Shown here piece after piece: positions 44,200 through 56,300 of a stretch of DNA of 64,000 nt (position 1 is the stretch's first letter; each line of letters starts with the position of its first letter). The position numbers and the translations under genes are program-made. The notes below the pieces were generated by a model. That model was not told the origin of the DNA and ran no database searches. It was given only the letters and a program-made list of their open reading frames with translations. The DNA comes from Allacma fusca (Eukaryota > Arthropoda > Collembola > Symphypleona > Sminthuridae): assembly GCA_947179485.1 (NCBI GenBank), contig OX359249.1, positions 11,098,001-11,162,000 on the forward strand, in the 5' to 3' direction.

Positions 44200-45200
44200 A
44201 CCCTAACACAGCTGAAGCTGAACTGAAGAATAGACTCAAGTGACTCATGCGCTGCTTATTCCTCGAGCTGTTTTTCATCCACTTCGCTCGGGCCTTCGCT
44301 CCTTATTCGTCGTTCGTATTTCGCAGTATTCTAGCAACTCGTGCTCTCAGCTACGGAGTACGGACCATTCCTAACACGTATCTGTAGACCTCCTTTACAC
44401 ATAAGAGAAAAAGTACGGACCTTTACTACTACCCCAAAAGTCCCTATGTATATCATGATTGGAAACTCGTTACAGTGAACAACCTGACGTCTGTATAATG
44501 TAAGAAATCGGTAATTTCCAATTGCCTGGGCTCAATGGGCACTTTATGGACACTATGCAGTATTTCCTCCCATGGGGATAAATATACAGGTGGGTCTCAG
44601 TCATCAGGCCTGGCGTCATTACATTGGCAAATGGACTTCCTTATAACGGACTGAGAATAAGACTCGTGTCAGATCCCTGGAGCTATGTCCACAGAATTAC
44701 CCTGAGAGACTTGAGAATTTGAGAGACTTTTTTTTTAGAGTGCTCTCGAGAGTGCGGAGAAAAATCCGCTGGAGTGGACGATATAGAGAGGGGTCTCTGT
44801 AGAAGGACACCCGAAACAATTGAAGTATTTATTATTTATTCGTATTAAATAAATATAAGACACATGCCTTCCATGACCTTCTGCGTTTGTATGGAGGGCT
44901 GAAGCCCAGGAACAACTTTGAGGTAATTGTACAGTCGACCCTGACTGTGCGGGTCAATGAAAGTCCGGGGAGTGGGGAATGGGATTTTTTGGGGAGAGGA
45001 TTGAAAGACTTTGCGATGGAATGGTTTGCAAGGAGATTAATTAGGATTGGGAGGGTATTTGGATGTAAATATGGGAATATGTGGGAATGAGATTTTGGTG
45101 GTGTGGAGGAAAGTGTTGGGAGGTTGGGCTGTGGATGGTATGGAAGGAGAGAGGCTGTTGTAGGGAGAGTGTGTGGAGGATTGAATGGGTTAAGTTGTTA
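44200..45200. promoter_or_regulatory. Composition-switch region, possible divergent promoter
   Basis: Left of here the + strand is mostly C-rich; right of here it becomes extremely G-rich (row 44941-45000: 6 C, 27 G; row 45121-45180: 2 C, 31 G by hand). CpG-containing, non-repetitive sequence covers 44200-44420. Such a switch is typical of bidirectional promoters or a replication start. A frame reading AFHDLLRLYGGLKPRNNFE runs up to a GTAATT donor-like site at 44921 on the + strand; I regard it as unproven. Confidence 0.3.
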
Positions 45201-46095
45201 AGTAGATAGATGCATATGGGACTTACTTAGGGAATTGCAACGGATGCTAAAACTTCCAAGGGTTTCAAGTAAGTTGTAGAAGAATATAGGCCGGAAGAAA
45301 TAGAACGGTTCGGAGTTTCCTGATTTGATCGGGGAGCAAATGCATATTTGAGCCCGTTAAACTGGGAAGATGCAAAGTTAATGTAATTTCCCTGTGATGA
45401 AGTATGGGGGGAAAAAGGAAAAGTGACATGAGGTTTTTAAATGTGCATTTGTTACTTGTACAATTTGTAATAACCTTCCCTGAGTTTACAGTTTGGGAGG
45501 AAGAATGTACAATGGAGGGTACATATAGTAATGGGATGTATAATGCAGATTTGGAATGTATGGGAATGCATTTTGAACAAGTGTAAACACTTTGACTTTT
45601 CAATATGTGTATTTCTCGGAGACAGTTATAAACATGAGTGTGAATGTTGGCAGTGGGAAGGAGTGCACCGGTGTAGAGGAGCTCCTGTGACTGTTTCATG
45701 TTTCCGTGTGTTCTGTTCCCGAAAGTTGACATCTGTAAACTAACTTGACCAATATCAGGGGAATGTCAGAGTAATCCCGCTCACGGGTCCCAAAAAATAT
45801 ATGGGAGAAGTTGGATCTTCTGGATGTATGTGTGTACTATTGACTGTAATACTGCAGTCACTGCAGCCATCAATCTGCAAATCTCTTATGCTTTTAACCC
45901 GGAATCATTTTGCAGCTTTTATGCTGTAGCCCTAACTGGAAATCCCGAGGGATTTCATATAACATATGTACGCAGGAGATCGAGCGAAGAATTATAAAGA
46001 GAGGAATGCCGCAGCGAAATGCTGCTGTTTTTCTGGAATAATAGGATATCATTTGTACAAGAGCATATATAGTTATATGGACGGATGCTTCTTTA

Positions 46096-46150
46096 CAGTG
46101 GCATCTAAAACGTTTTCAACCGTTCGATTAGGATGAAACTTACAGACTAT
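46096..46150 (+). mobile_element. Tc1-like transposon end, solo fragment
   Basis: The sequence TACAGTGGCATCTAAAACG, followed 25-30 bp later by AGGATGAAACTT, has the form of Tc1-family termini (TA, CAGTGG, then a GATGAAACTT-type motif). I found no inverted partner nearby, so only one end seems to remain. Assignment rests on word resemblance alone. Confidence 0.3.
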
Positions 46151-46204
46151 AATATAGTGTAGGATCACGTCCTGTCCATTATTTTGTTCCCATTACTATT
46201 ACTA

Positions 46205-46384
46205 CAGTGAGATCCCTTTATAAGGGATGGATTCATCCGGGGTACCTCATCCGAGAGAACGCACTTACTCACTCTAGCCCCGCCATCCATTTACAGACTG
46301 CTTCTGATTCTACCTATAAAGGAAAAGTGTTTACAAGGGGAATTCTCTGGTCACTTGCGGATCCCTTATAACAAGATTTTATTA
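46205..46384. mobile_element. Decayed ~180 bp MITE, pogo/Tigger-like
   Basis: The left end CAGTGAGATCCCTTTATAAG is matched by an inverted right end (TAATAAAATCTTGTTATAAG on the other strand), both continuing GGAT. The first ten bases differ only by transitions. A TA precedes the left end; the right flank no longer shows TA. The CAGT start with a TTATAA-containing arm suits pogo/Tigger elements. There is no coding capacity. Confidence 0.45.
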
Positions 46385-49300
46385 GGCATGTCAAACTAGA
46401 TGCAATTACTTTGTACCTAGTACGATGAGCTTGGGAAACTTCTGGATGGTTTAAAATTGGCACAATGTTTTATTTTTGTTCAATACTCGTCTCTCTTCTT
46501 TTAAGCTTGATATGTACTGACTGTACGTCTAGTCTTGAAGAATTATCTCCGAAGCTGTACTTATATATTCCTGGAATAAGAAATTCGGATAACGGAGCAA
46601 CCTACAGGAAGAACGAGGCCTCAGCGGAGTTCTTCGCTTAAGAAATGTTACTGCATAAGGCAATGAAAAATCTCTGACATATAAGCCCTTATAAATATGT
46701 ATATGTATGTACTTTATGAGACTCATACGAATGGTCCTGGGGAAGGTGAGGAGTCACTTTTGAAGGTGATGTAATTACTCATGTATAGTGTCCAGCTGTG
46801 GACCCATATTAGCAAAAAAATCAGTTCTTGTATTACAAAAGTACGTGAAAAACTTTCGGCTAAACTGCCGCAAACGGATTTCTTCCCAAGAAGGTATACA
46901 AAATAATAGGATTACTCATTTAAAACTTCTGCTTGAGCATTGGCTACGACTGACCATTCATCTTCTTTACTCTGGCAGATGCTAATGGATTTACTTTTTA
47001 CAAGATTATTCTCACTGACATTTCACTTAATGAATTTTGTGATACAAATCTCCATGAATCTTTCATGTACTTATTTACAAAGGCCTTTTTGGATTGATCC
47101 GAATTGTCCCACATTTTAGGCCCTACCTTGTATGGTAATTTTTAGAGATTTACGGGAAATACTTCAACAGCTGGAATGCTGCAAATATTTTAGTAATGCT
47201 GAAATTGAGCGTCGGCGTTGACAAAATAAAATAATCAAGGAAACGCCAGAGGTGAAAGGGCAGAAAAAAAGGATTTGTAGACTTCTATTATGGTTCATCT
47301 GACTGTCGAGCAAATGTGTAGCAATTTGTGTCTTCCAGTAAAAATTATATTTCTCCTTTATTTTATCTCTACTCTTACTCACTTTTAGCCCACTTTGACC
47401 ATTCAAAATTGATCCCATAATAGCTCTTAATTATGCTCCTGGTCGGTAAATAATAGGTCGTTCATATATCTATGTATGCAAAAACTAAATTCAAGTGTAT
47501 AAGATTAGTCAGAGCTGGTACTTGAGCTGAACCAAAACAATATTAGGAGGATTACCATTTAATAAAACAGCTATTACAATCAGCTTTACGGGTCAGTTAA
47601 ATGAGCTTATATGGGAATTGTGCTGGAAAATAATGCATGTTATGACCACTACATGAGTCTACTTGTTTTTAAATGGTAAATGTGCATTTACTTGAGTTAG
47701 ATCCTATTATCCATACGTGTTTGTGTAATAGTAGGAATACCCTCCTCGTAGTTTAAATATATTATGGATTTTAAAGTGTAATAATAATGATAAACATGTT
47801 ATTCAGAGCAGTGTGGCAGTTGGCAGTATGACCATTTACACAGATGATTTTTCCTAAAAGAAACCGCAACTGTTTGTAGATAAAAATTCTTTACCCCGGA
47901 GCTTTTCTCATAAGCCCAGTGCCTTAGTGTTTCACTCTTTCACTTCACTATTCACTGATAAGTTTTTGTTAATTCATTTCATGATTCATGACCTCGGGCT
48001 CTCTTCAGACCACACTTTTGGTACATACCAACGAGAAGGTACACGAAATCGTATGACTAGTAGCTGTGGCTTTTAAAATAATTTTTAATTATTTCCAGCT
48101 AATACATTGCTCCGAGTTTGAGTTGATTATAGTTATCAGAAAAACGAAAGCCACCAGATTACGCTACCATATACTGAACAGTTGACAGGAGGATGAGTCA
48201 ATATATGATGACCACGACGTTGTTAGACTCAACTGATGGGAAAACATTCTAAGACTTATTATATCTACATATAACGGTCGGAGGAAGCCTACACATAGAA
48301 CTTATGTTATGAATCTAATCACTCACATACACAAAGCATCCAAATATATTCCAAATGTTGTTGCCACAAGCAAAATAAATCGATGGATTAAATTTCAGCA
48401 GCCAAAGGGCTCAAGACAACAGTGTCTTGCTTCAGTAGCGTGTTACAGTAAACATATTAATACAATACTACACTTGACATAGATCTTAAATCGAATTTAT
48501 TTAAACAGTTATTTTGAATATTAGCTTTCTGGAAGGGTTAAGGCTGTACAGTACATTTGATTCTATGGTTGTCTCCTGGAAAATTGGAACCCTATTATGG
48601 GTAAGAAGTCATTTAAAATCTACCAGTAAAAGTGTAGTTATATGATCTGTACTACTATACTACTATGTGTGATGCGTGAATCTCCGCAAAATGGGTCGGA
48701 ATATTGACCTGGGCAATCTTCAACGCACTAGGTGTGTGGGAACCCTAGTTATACATCCATACAAAATTAATTATACATGTGTGATCACAGTGTGATCCCA
48801 TGAGCACTATTGTTAAGTATGTAGCATTGATGGCATCGCTATGGTATTTTAAGCCTACAAGTAATAGCAAACACGGGTACACTTAAACTCATCTAAAGAC
48901 ATCTTATAGCCTGATTAAGGAATGGAAGAGGGTCTTATGATCACGCAATGTCGCAACATAATAATGAAAATATGATTACAGATCAATAAAAATTTATGTT
49001 TCAACAAGACCCTCGGTACCCAATTTGACATGTTGTCATCTACATTTATATTTTTCCTCCGTGAATTGAATCATAATTCAATTCGTGTTATTTTGGGTAA
49101 GTACATACAAATACACAGGGGTAAGTCCCCAGTAACACTTAAATCGTGAAAATCATGTTAAAATCCCAACCTCCGGTTTCGTAAGGATGTTTCTAATATT
49201 AAAAATTCCACCTCGATGAATAAGGGTATGTATAGGGTTGGGAATTATAGCTCTGTGATATGATTGGCCAATGCCAACGTGAACGACAAAAACAGCTGAA

Positions 49301-50439
49301 CAACGAATAATTTTTCTTCCAATTGGTCTGCCAATCCATTTATTAATTTTCCCTTCAAAAACATGCGCTTCAACCTATGAATTCAACTTTGGAAAAGACG
49401 ACACGCAACAAATATACATAAAATCAATCAGTTCAAATCTTCCCTGGAAGCGTTAATAGTAACACACAAACACACATGGAATTTTGTTGCAATTTAGCAT
49501 TCGTTTTTTTCTCGCTTTTTTTCTTTAGTTACACCTTTTTCTTCTTCTCCTCCTTTTCTTTTTCACGAGTACACTTTTAAGTTTTTCAGTATCTGTAAAA
49601 AATTTCACCACGGATACAACTCATCCTGGCGCGCTGACGACACTTGTTTTCCCCCGAAGTCAGAACATCAAATAATAATTATTACAACGATAAGGTCATC
49701 GTTAACTGTAACTATGTAGCTTAGACGTGTTATTTTGAATGATCTATATGTGGAGTACACTGTTTTTTGTTTATTTCCTACTCATAATTTTATGACAATA
49801 ACTTATTCCAAAAAATCGATTCACGTCAAAGGCCTAGAAAGTATATTAGTGCATATTAAGGTTCGTAGTCAGCATCAAATAGTAAGTAGACTATAATTAC
49901 TAATTTTAAATACCGTAATAATAATTGTAGTGGTTACAGTATGTTAAGTCAGTGTGAACAGTAAGGATATTGTTTGTAGACATAAAATTGTAGGGTCTAC
50001 AAATTTTACATCAGGAAGGCCTAAATTCGATTACAAGTACCTTTATATTTTTTTTAATATCAACTGCACTAAATTATAATAATTACCACTAGTAACAACA
50101 ATGATTATTATTATTACCATCAAAATGCCTATGTAAAGAAAATGAATCCACATCTGACGGTATATAGATGCTTTCTTAAAATCCCACTCGTAAAATCAAA
50201 AGTTTGCATTTTTTCCATTACAACTAATAATCAGCTTCACTAATCCATACCAGCAATGTTTAAAGTGCGGTAAGACTTATGGTTCAGGCTTGTCAGAATA
50301 AAATGAGCATACAAAGAATTAGTCACTACCATAGCATTAAAAATTATGTAATGTAATGATACTGTGTATAGAAACAATAATTGATGCACTTATTTATGTT
50401 GTAAAAAATCACGAGCCTCACAAAGATATCAAGGCTACT

Positions 50440-50607
50440 TGAGGCTAAAACAGATTATTTATAAGGACTGACAGAGTGATGACGGATGATGCCTAATGAG
50501 CGTGTCACTAAAATCGACCACCAATTTTAAATCATCATCTCATCTCAAACATCCATCACTTTCCTTAGAACACATATTTGAGTTTCAATTCATTGCTAAC
50601 TTCGTTA
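50440..50607 (-). terminator. EIF4G2 3' UTR start and possible poly(A) signal
   Basis: This follows the DAP5 stop codon. I see no canonical AATAAA on the minus strand in the first 150 nt. A TATAAA variant lies at 50458-50463, about 145 nt past the stop. This is a weak call; the true 3' end may be further on. Confidence 0.2.
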
Positions 50608-53600
50608 TCATACGCGAATTTGATCTTCATCCAGTTCTTCATCTTCTTCTTCCTCTTCATCTGCTTGTTCCAACCACAACAACCACTGGTTGACCTAATT
50701 ATGTTAAAAACATTAAATTATTGGCCCGTGTTAATTGCGAACACAAAATATATGTACTAAATTTCTCATATATTATTTAGGGAGAACTGCATAAATGAGT
50801 ATGTTGAAGAGGCATGTAAAATCAAACAATTCTGCCGGTTAAACGACATTACAATTACAATCTACACAAAAAATAAAAATAGTGGCTTTATGATTCCAAG
50901 TATATACCTGAAATAGGGCGTTTCCTTTGCCTGGATAGTCATCACGTATATCTTCTTTCCATTTCAGGAAGGCCTCTTCTTCAATTATTTCCAGTTCATA
51001 CATGTTCATAAACCAGCGCAGCAGCATCACTAAAGAATTCATAAAATAGTACAGTAATAGATTTATTCACATACATTATAAGCTACTAACAGGTAGATTT
51101 CATAGCTATTTATATAGTGCCATGCAAGGTATACCAAAGACATGTGTATGTTATATATACCTTTTGGTGATTCAAGAGCAAACCAGGTCGCCTGCAAGGC
51201 ATATATAGCAACAACTTGAAGATCAACTCTATGTAGGAAATTTTCAATGACGGGCTTGAACTTCAAAAGAAGTTCTTTCTCCTTCTCCTTGGTGGCTTTT
51301 TCTGTTTGCTCACTTCCCAAATTTTGGCTCGTTTCCTACATCCATGACAGTAGAACATAGTGATAATGAAATATTAACGATTTGTCCTTCTGCTGAATTC
51401 TAGTCTTATGCACTGAAATAAATTAACTCCTAATGCTTACCGCGGTGACAAACTTGACGATAACAGTTACTAACGCACTGATAAAACCTTGAGATGTGTG
51501 ATAATCCGAATCAACATTTTCTTTAATCCAGGTGAAGAAGCTCAATGAATCAGAATTCGACTGCAAAGTACAAGGAAGAGATTGTAAGAACATGAATAAC
51601 TCATAACTACCAATATAAAAACCGATCAAAACGGATCAGAACTTCTTAGAGGTAAACCACTCACAGAAATCGTGGTATAAAATGTCATCATGCTTTACTC
51701 AGAAATGAAAACATGTGTAAAATAAAGGAATAACGATACATACCTGCAACTGCTTCGCCATTTCAGCTTGTATTTTTAACAAGGGGAAAAGAAACGATAA
51801 CTCCCTTTCTTCTAATATATCTGCCATCCTGTCCTTGGTGCGATCGGTTTTAGGTAGTGTATTCAACAAATTGATCTGTATAAAAAACGTCACACTCAAT
51901 GCCAATTGCAAATTGCAATATTTATAAAATATTGAAAAATCTCCAATTCGCTGAAATTACCTTGCTTTCGTCGAATAACTTAGTGACCTTATGTTTATCC
52001 ATTGTTTTACTCAATTGCTGAAGAACGAGCAAAAGGAAGGGATAATGGTTTCCACCTTCCATGGGTTCAGCTACTTCCGACAAACTTATGATTTGTTGTG
52101 TCACAGCGCGAGCTGCGTATGCAGCTACATAAGATTTGATTCGGGGAATATCTGCTTCTAAATCTCCCATCAGATCGAGCATGTTTCTGAAGGACTCTAT
52201 AAACTGAGTTCGGGTCACTAATTCCTCTTGAATGATGTACATGACAAGGGTGTAAACCCGCTCTCGTTCAGTTTCTGTGACATAATTGGTACGAATTATT
52301 AAACTTTACCAAACAAACTTACATACAAGATACAGCTAAACATACTACCTTGAAGACAAAATCTTAAAATCCATCGCAAGAACTGTCTACTCACCATTCC
52401 GATCCATGGCCTTGTTAAGCACTGAAGTTAGCATATCAGAAATGAAACGATCAGGAATCTTCATCTGCCGAATATCCTCAGCGGACTCGTTCTCATTCTT
52501 TCCCTTTATGAATTCTTCTACGATCTCCTCAACTCTTTTAATTACCCCTTCCTTCGTTGGTCCCTATAGATTAGATTCACAAAATTTAGCAATTCTTCTG
52601 AAATGTCCACGTCCAAACAGATGAATGTATGCTAATTGTAAGTACGATTTCTGTTATTACCTTTTCTTTCTTGGGCTTAACCTTCTCAACTGCATTTTTC
52701 ACAGGTGCCAAGAGCGGAGGTTCCTTAGGTAGTATTGGGACTGCAGGTTTCGCAGGTTGTAATACTTCGGTGTTAGCATTTTTCAGATTAGGGATGTAGA
52801 TCTGACCAACAGGAAACATTTTCATGGAGTTTGGCGGTGGTCTCAGCGATAATTCCTCACTTACAACTGGCATGGTTGCCGTCATTGCAGGAACTGGTGG
52901 CATCTGTGGCATATGATTTCCTCCTTGTTTCAAGAATCTTGGAGCAACCGGTGCCTTCTCGTAGCCTACGTAAATACAACACATTAGATTAGAAGATTTC
53001 TGCCAAAGGAAGTGGCTATAGATTCTACCGCAGTGAATTTGCATGGAAAGGAAAACTTCACTAAAGAAACCTACCATTGTGCATGGAATTATTCTGTATA
53101 TTCCGATTCTGATGGATGTTAATTGGGTTGTGATGATCCTGTTGATTCATGTAATGATTTATTTTATTATTCTTCATCTGTGGGTAGAACGATCCATTGG
53201 ACTGCATGTTATTCGGCATGTAGTTCCTCATTCCCCCAGCTGGACGATAGTTATTCATCGAATTACTATGATGGTATCCATTGGTTTCGATTCTAAAGCG
53301 AGGTAAATATTATTTTATGAATTTATGAATTCCAATACTATCGTACTGAAAATAAGTCAAACATATATATATCGTATATGTATATACTATTCAAATCCTT
53401 CATGGTTCGCAATTTTTAAACTTACCCCATCGGCTTATCTCCAGGTGTAATTACACCTGGACCAGTACCCAAACTAGTGACAGCAAGTGGGACAGGGGCA
53501 AATACATCCTCCATCCCAGTGCGGTTCTTCTTGTTTCCGAATCGATTATTGCGAGTTCTTGCATCTGAAAATAAATTCAAAAGTCGTAAATCTAAGACGC

Positions 53601-55525
53601 AATAAACCGTCAAGACTTACTACAAGTTATGAATGGTAAGTGCATTTACCGAACTGCAAGCTACGGATCACATCGCTTTGCTGATAATCCGTTATGCCCA
53701 TTTCATCCTTAGCTTCCCTATGAATTTCATCAATAGACTTCGGACTTTCTTTTCTGGAAGTAGACTGTCTTGGAAGCCAATGATTCTCACGAAGCTCTAG
53801 AACATCTTGGAGCATAAACCGTATCCTTGATGGAAGTTTGTCATTGATAGACAATTCTTTCATCCTAGCAAAGTACTGATCCATCAAATATTTGCCTTTG
53901 TCATTGTCCAGCAAATGTCCACATGTGCTCATTATTTGACAAAGGCATTCCAAGTCTTCCGCCTTCGTCTTCTTGACCAGCTCCTCGCAACATTTGTGGA
54001 GGATTGAGTGTGTGAGCATCTCCAATTTGCCGAGTTCTCCAATGAACTAAAAAGTAATTTACGCATTAGAACATGGAACAACTCATTCGTATTTATATAC
54101 TAACGACACGATAGCAAAGACACTTACTTTGATGTTTCCGAGCATTTTAAGTTTAGATATCTGTTTTTCCTCCTCCTCTTCGGGAGTGAGGCGCTCAGTT
54201 CTATGATCAAAGGCGGCCGAAGCCCGAGCTCTATTTTCGTACTCATCCTGGCACTTACTTAACAGGAGTCGACGAAAAGTAGTAGTATATTCTGGGTTTG
54301 GAGGATCAAAGTTGGGAACTTTCTTATTCAATTTCTTACATAATTGTGCGTACATACATACGTACTTGGGTTCCTGTAGTGCTTTTTCGAAGATCTGTAA
54401 CAATAATTACATTACAATAATTACACCGGATTTCTAGACTGCATCCCAATTACACATTCAAAACTATTAATGACATCTTTTGACTCATCCAGAAACATAT
54501 TCGAACTTACCAAGAGTATGAAACCCTTGAGAAGAACAGGGGAATCTAGTCCGATATTTATCACTTCATCGCTCAACTTATCGAAGGTCTGAGGAGTGAG
54601 TTTGTTGAGAATAGCACGTACCTAGGAGTAAACAAACAAATGGTCATCAACCTTACCCACATGCAATGATCTTATAATAACTGATCCAGCCTGTTTTCCT
54701 TAAAAAAAAATAAAGTTCAGTTAAAATCCACTTGAACTCTACTACAACTGATAAAACCTGGCATCATCCGGATAGGAATGTAGCTGATCCAGATCAGCCG
54801 TCCCTATACACACAAACCTCATTCTAACATTTCTACACCGTCGGAATCTGTTCAATATTTGAATGTCTCTTACTTTTCTGAACTTGACATCATCGCTATT
54901 TTCTGGAAGTGCATCTCGTTTAATAGCAGAAGGCGGAATCCATCTCTCATAGGTTGTGGATTGGGAACGTATTTCGTCCCTGTGGATCAACATTAAACAC
55001 ACGTCAGTCTTAATGGCGTCACAAAGTCCAAAGTCACATGAACTCCAACGAACTGAAAGGAGTTTACATAAATAGTTCTCATCACATTCAATGAACTAAG
55101 CTCTCGTACATATCCCCCCCAAAGCAAGGATGCGCAAACACAGTAATAATGTCATGCAACTAGGCATGCATTGACGAAAAAGCAACTACGCGGAAAAATC
55201 AACAGGCTTAAAACCTTCAACATTAATGCATATTAAAAATTATTGCGTCAAACTATTATAAACTATATACGACACATCAAGACTGCAAACAACGATACAG
55301 GAGATCGAACTACATCAAAGAGGAACGTTACATATATACATATACTCAAGTCAAAATGCACAAGGGTATGATTCAGTCATAGCCTTGAACATCTAGTAAA
55401 AATTATATTAAAACTCTAACATATAGTTACAATCAACACAAAATTATTATTACTGGAACTTCCACGACAACTTACCTGCCTCCTAAAATACGAGAAGCAC
55501 TCCCTTGAGCTACCGACCCTTCCGT
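50608..55525 (-). CDS. EIF4G2: Eukaryotic translation initiation factor 4 gamma 2 (DAP5/NAT1/p97), complete, 15 coding exons
   Basis: This encodes the eIF4G-like scaffold that drives cap-independent and eIF3-linked translation in the cytoplasm. It recruits eIF4A and eIF3 but lacks the N-terminal eIF4E- and PABP-binding part of eIF4G. Coding exons, 5' to 3' on the minus strand: 55525-55476, 54979-54874, 54621-54511, 54394-54128, 54046-53650, 53564-53426, 53292-53075, 52965-52661, 52563-52395, 52274-51961, 51875-51744, 51560-51441, 51335-51161, 51029-50908, 50694-50608. All introns are GT-AG and phases join without error, giving 2712 nt and 903 residues (human about 907). MIF4G spans about 50-270 (FRKVRAILNKLTP, LGNIKFIGELGKL, DQYFARM, IRFMLQD), MA3 about 532-660, and W2 about 720-890 (EIIEEEAFLKWKED, YPGKGNALFQV), ending in an acidic tail after residue 886. 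The linker at 311-531 is Asn/Gln/Pro-rich and keeps the family SLRP motif. Introns are 81-496 bp. The start is not ATG (separate entry). Gene identity and exon structure are near certain. Confidence 0.97.
55523..55525 (-). promoter_or_regulatory. EIF4G2: Probable ACG (non-AUG) start codon of EIF4G2
   Basis: The DAP5 frame is closed upstream by TGA at 55616-55618, and no in-frame ATG occurs until codon 103, inside MIF4G. The ACG here has A at -3 and G at +4. The residues it opens (x-E-G-S-V-A-Q-G-S-A-S-R) line up position for position with the start of human DAP5, where the initiator is GUG and A10-S11-R12 are the same. The only in-frame GTG (55601-55603) has a poor context (T at -3, A at +4). 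Non-AUG initiation of DAP5 is established in vertebrates and reported in other animals; ACG in this species is inferred. Confidence 0.8.
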
Positions 55526-55636
55526 TGTTATTTTATGTGAGACGAGTTTTGAAAAAGTGGAGTCGGGGACTAAGGTTATGGTCGCCAGCTGAATGGATGT
55601 CACCAACGGGGACGTTCAAAATGACAGGCAGAGACA
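55526..55636 (-). other. EIF4G2: EIF4G2 5' leader segment, ATG-free, with probable upstream acceptor
   Basis: On the minus strand a long pyrimidine tract (55639-55680) ends in CTACAG at 55637-55642, a strong splice acceptor, so a non-coding first exon probably lies further upstream. The 111 nt from that acceptor to the ACG contain no ATG in any frame, so a scanning ribosome would reach the ACG without passing an AUG. If no intron is used here, the same pyrimidine tract would simply be leader or core promoter. I could not place the first exon or the transcription start. Confidence 0.5.
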
Positions 55637-55639
55637 CTG

Positions 55640-56300
55640 TAGACAAGAAGTAACGTGAGAAAGAGAAACAGTTAGTTGGTTTTGCGAACAACAACTTCAA
55701 CTTGTAATTTTTTTCCCCTCAAAAAAAAATAAATATTTTTGTTCGTATTATCCAATTATAAATATATTATATTCTATTATACGGATCCTTCCCGCTTGAC
55801 TCTCAAGTCTCAACAATATAATGTCTTTTGTAAACCAACTCAAAATTGTAATTTTATAGAGTATAGGAACAAGGGGTATATTAATGAATACAGTCGGTCA
55901 GTTCTATAAATCTCTGGAAAGTTCGATGTGACGTGCGACGGAGCTACACCACTGATATCTCAGCACCACTGTATATTAAACACCACAGAACTCTGTGTAA
56001 CAGTACATGAAGTTAAGTAAAAGGCGAAGTCTGCTGGTCCAAGGCTTCACACACAATACTAATAATTGCAATGCGATGCTGTGTATAGAGACAAGTTCGA
56101 ACACCACCACAACCAGAATGCTTCTGACAGAGGATTGATGAGAAGTTTACTCAGTGAATCTATACCCTACACAGGGTTGCATGGAGAGTAGTATAAATAT
56201 CTACCAAATGTACAGGAGAAGGAGAAGAGAGACTATACATTTACATATATGTTGGAAGACTTGGGGAATAACTCCAGTATGTATTATCCTGTATGTATCC
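55640..56300 (-). promoter_or_regulatory. EIF4G2 upstream/promoter region
   Basis: The gene must start here or further right. The + strand is C-rich over the gene body (row 55081-55140: 20 C, 8 G by hand) and G-rich upstream (row 56221-56280: 7 C, 15 G), the switch expected at the 5' end of a minus-strand transcript. I recognise no clear TATA box. The whole stretch to 58.6 kb holds no gene I can support. Confidence 0.4.

Larger units (their letters stand above)
45200..50440. other. Intergenic stretch between composition switch and EIF4G2
   Basis: Apart from the transposon remnants at 46.1-46.4 kb I see nothing functional. The longest frames (for example 45265-45732 minus) lack splice context, domain motifs and coding-like composition. 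At 48103-48190 an acceptor-like site is followed by 28 open codons but no donor. Confidence 0.6.

Noticed and set aside
44587-44805. Possible second pogo-like element (TACAG... ends)
   Set aside because: The two ends match only loosely and no target duplication is visible.
45265-45732. 155-codon minus-strand frame
   Set aside because: It lies in the extremely G-rich + strand, where stop codons on the minus strand are depleted by composition; no motif.
50496-50760. Two + strand frames over the last EIF4G2 exon
   Set aside because: Antisense shadows of the acidic tail (GAA codons read as TTC).
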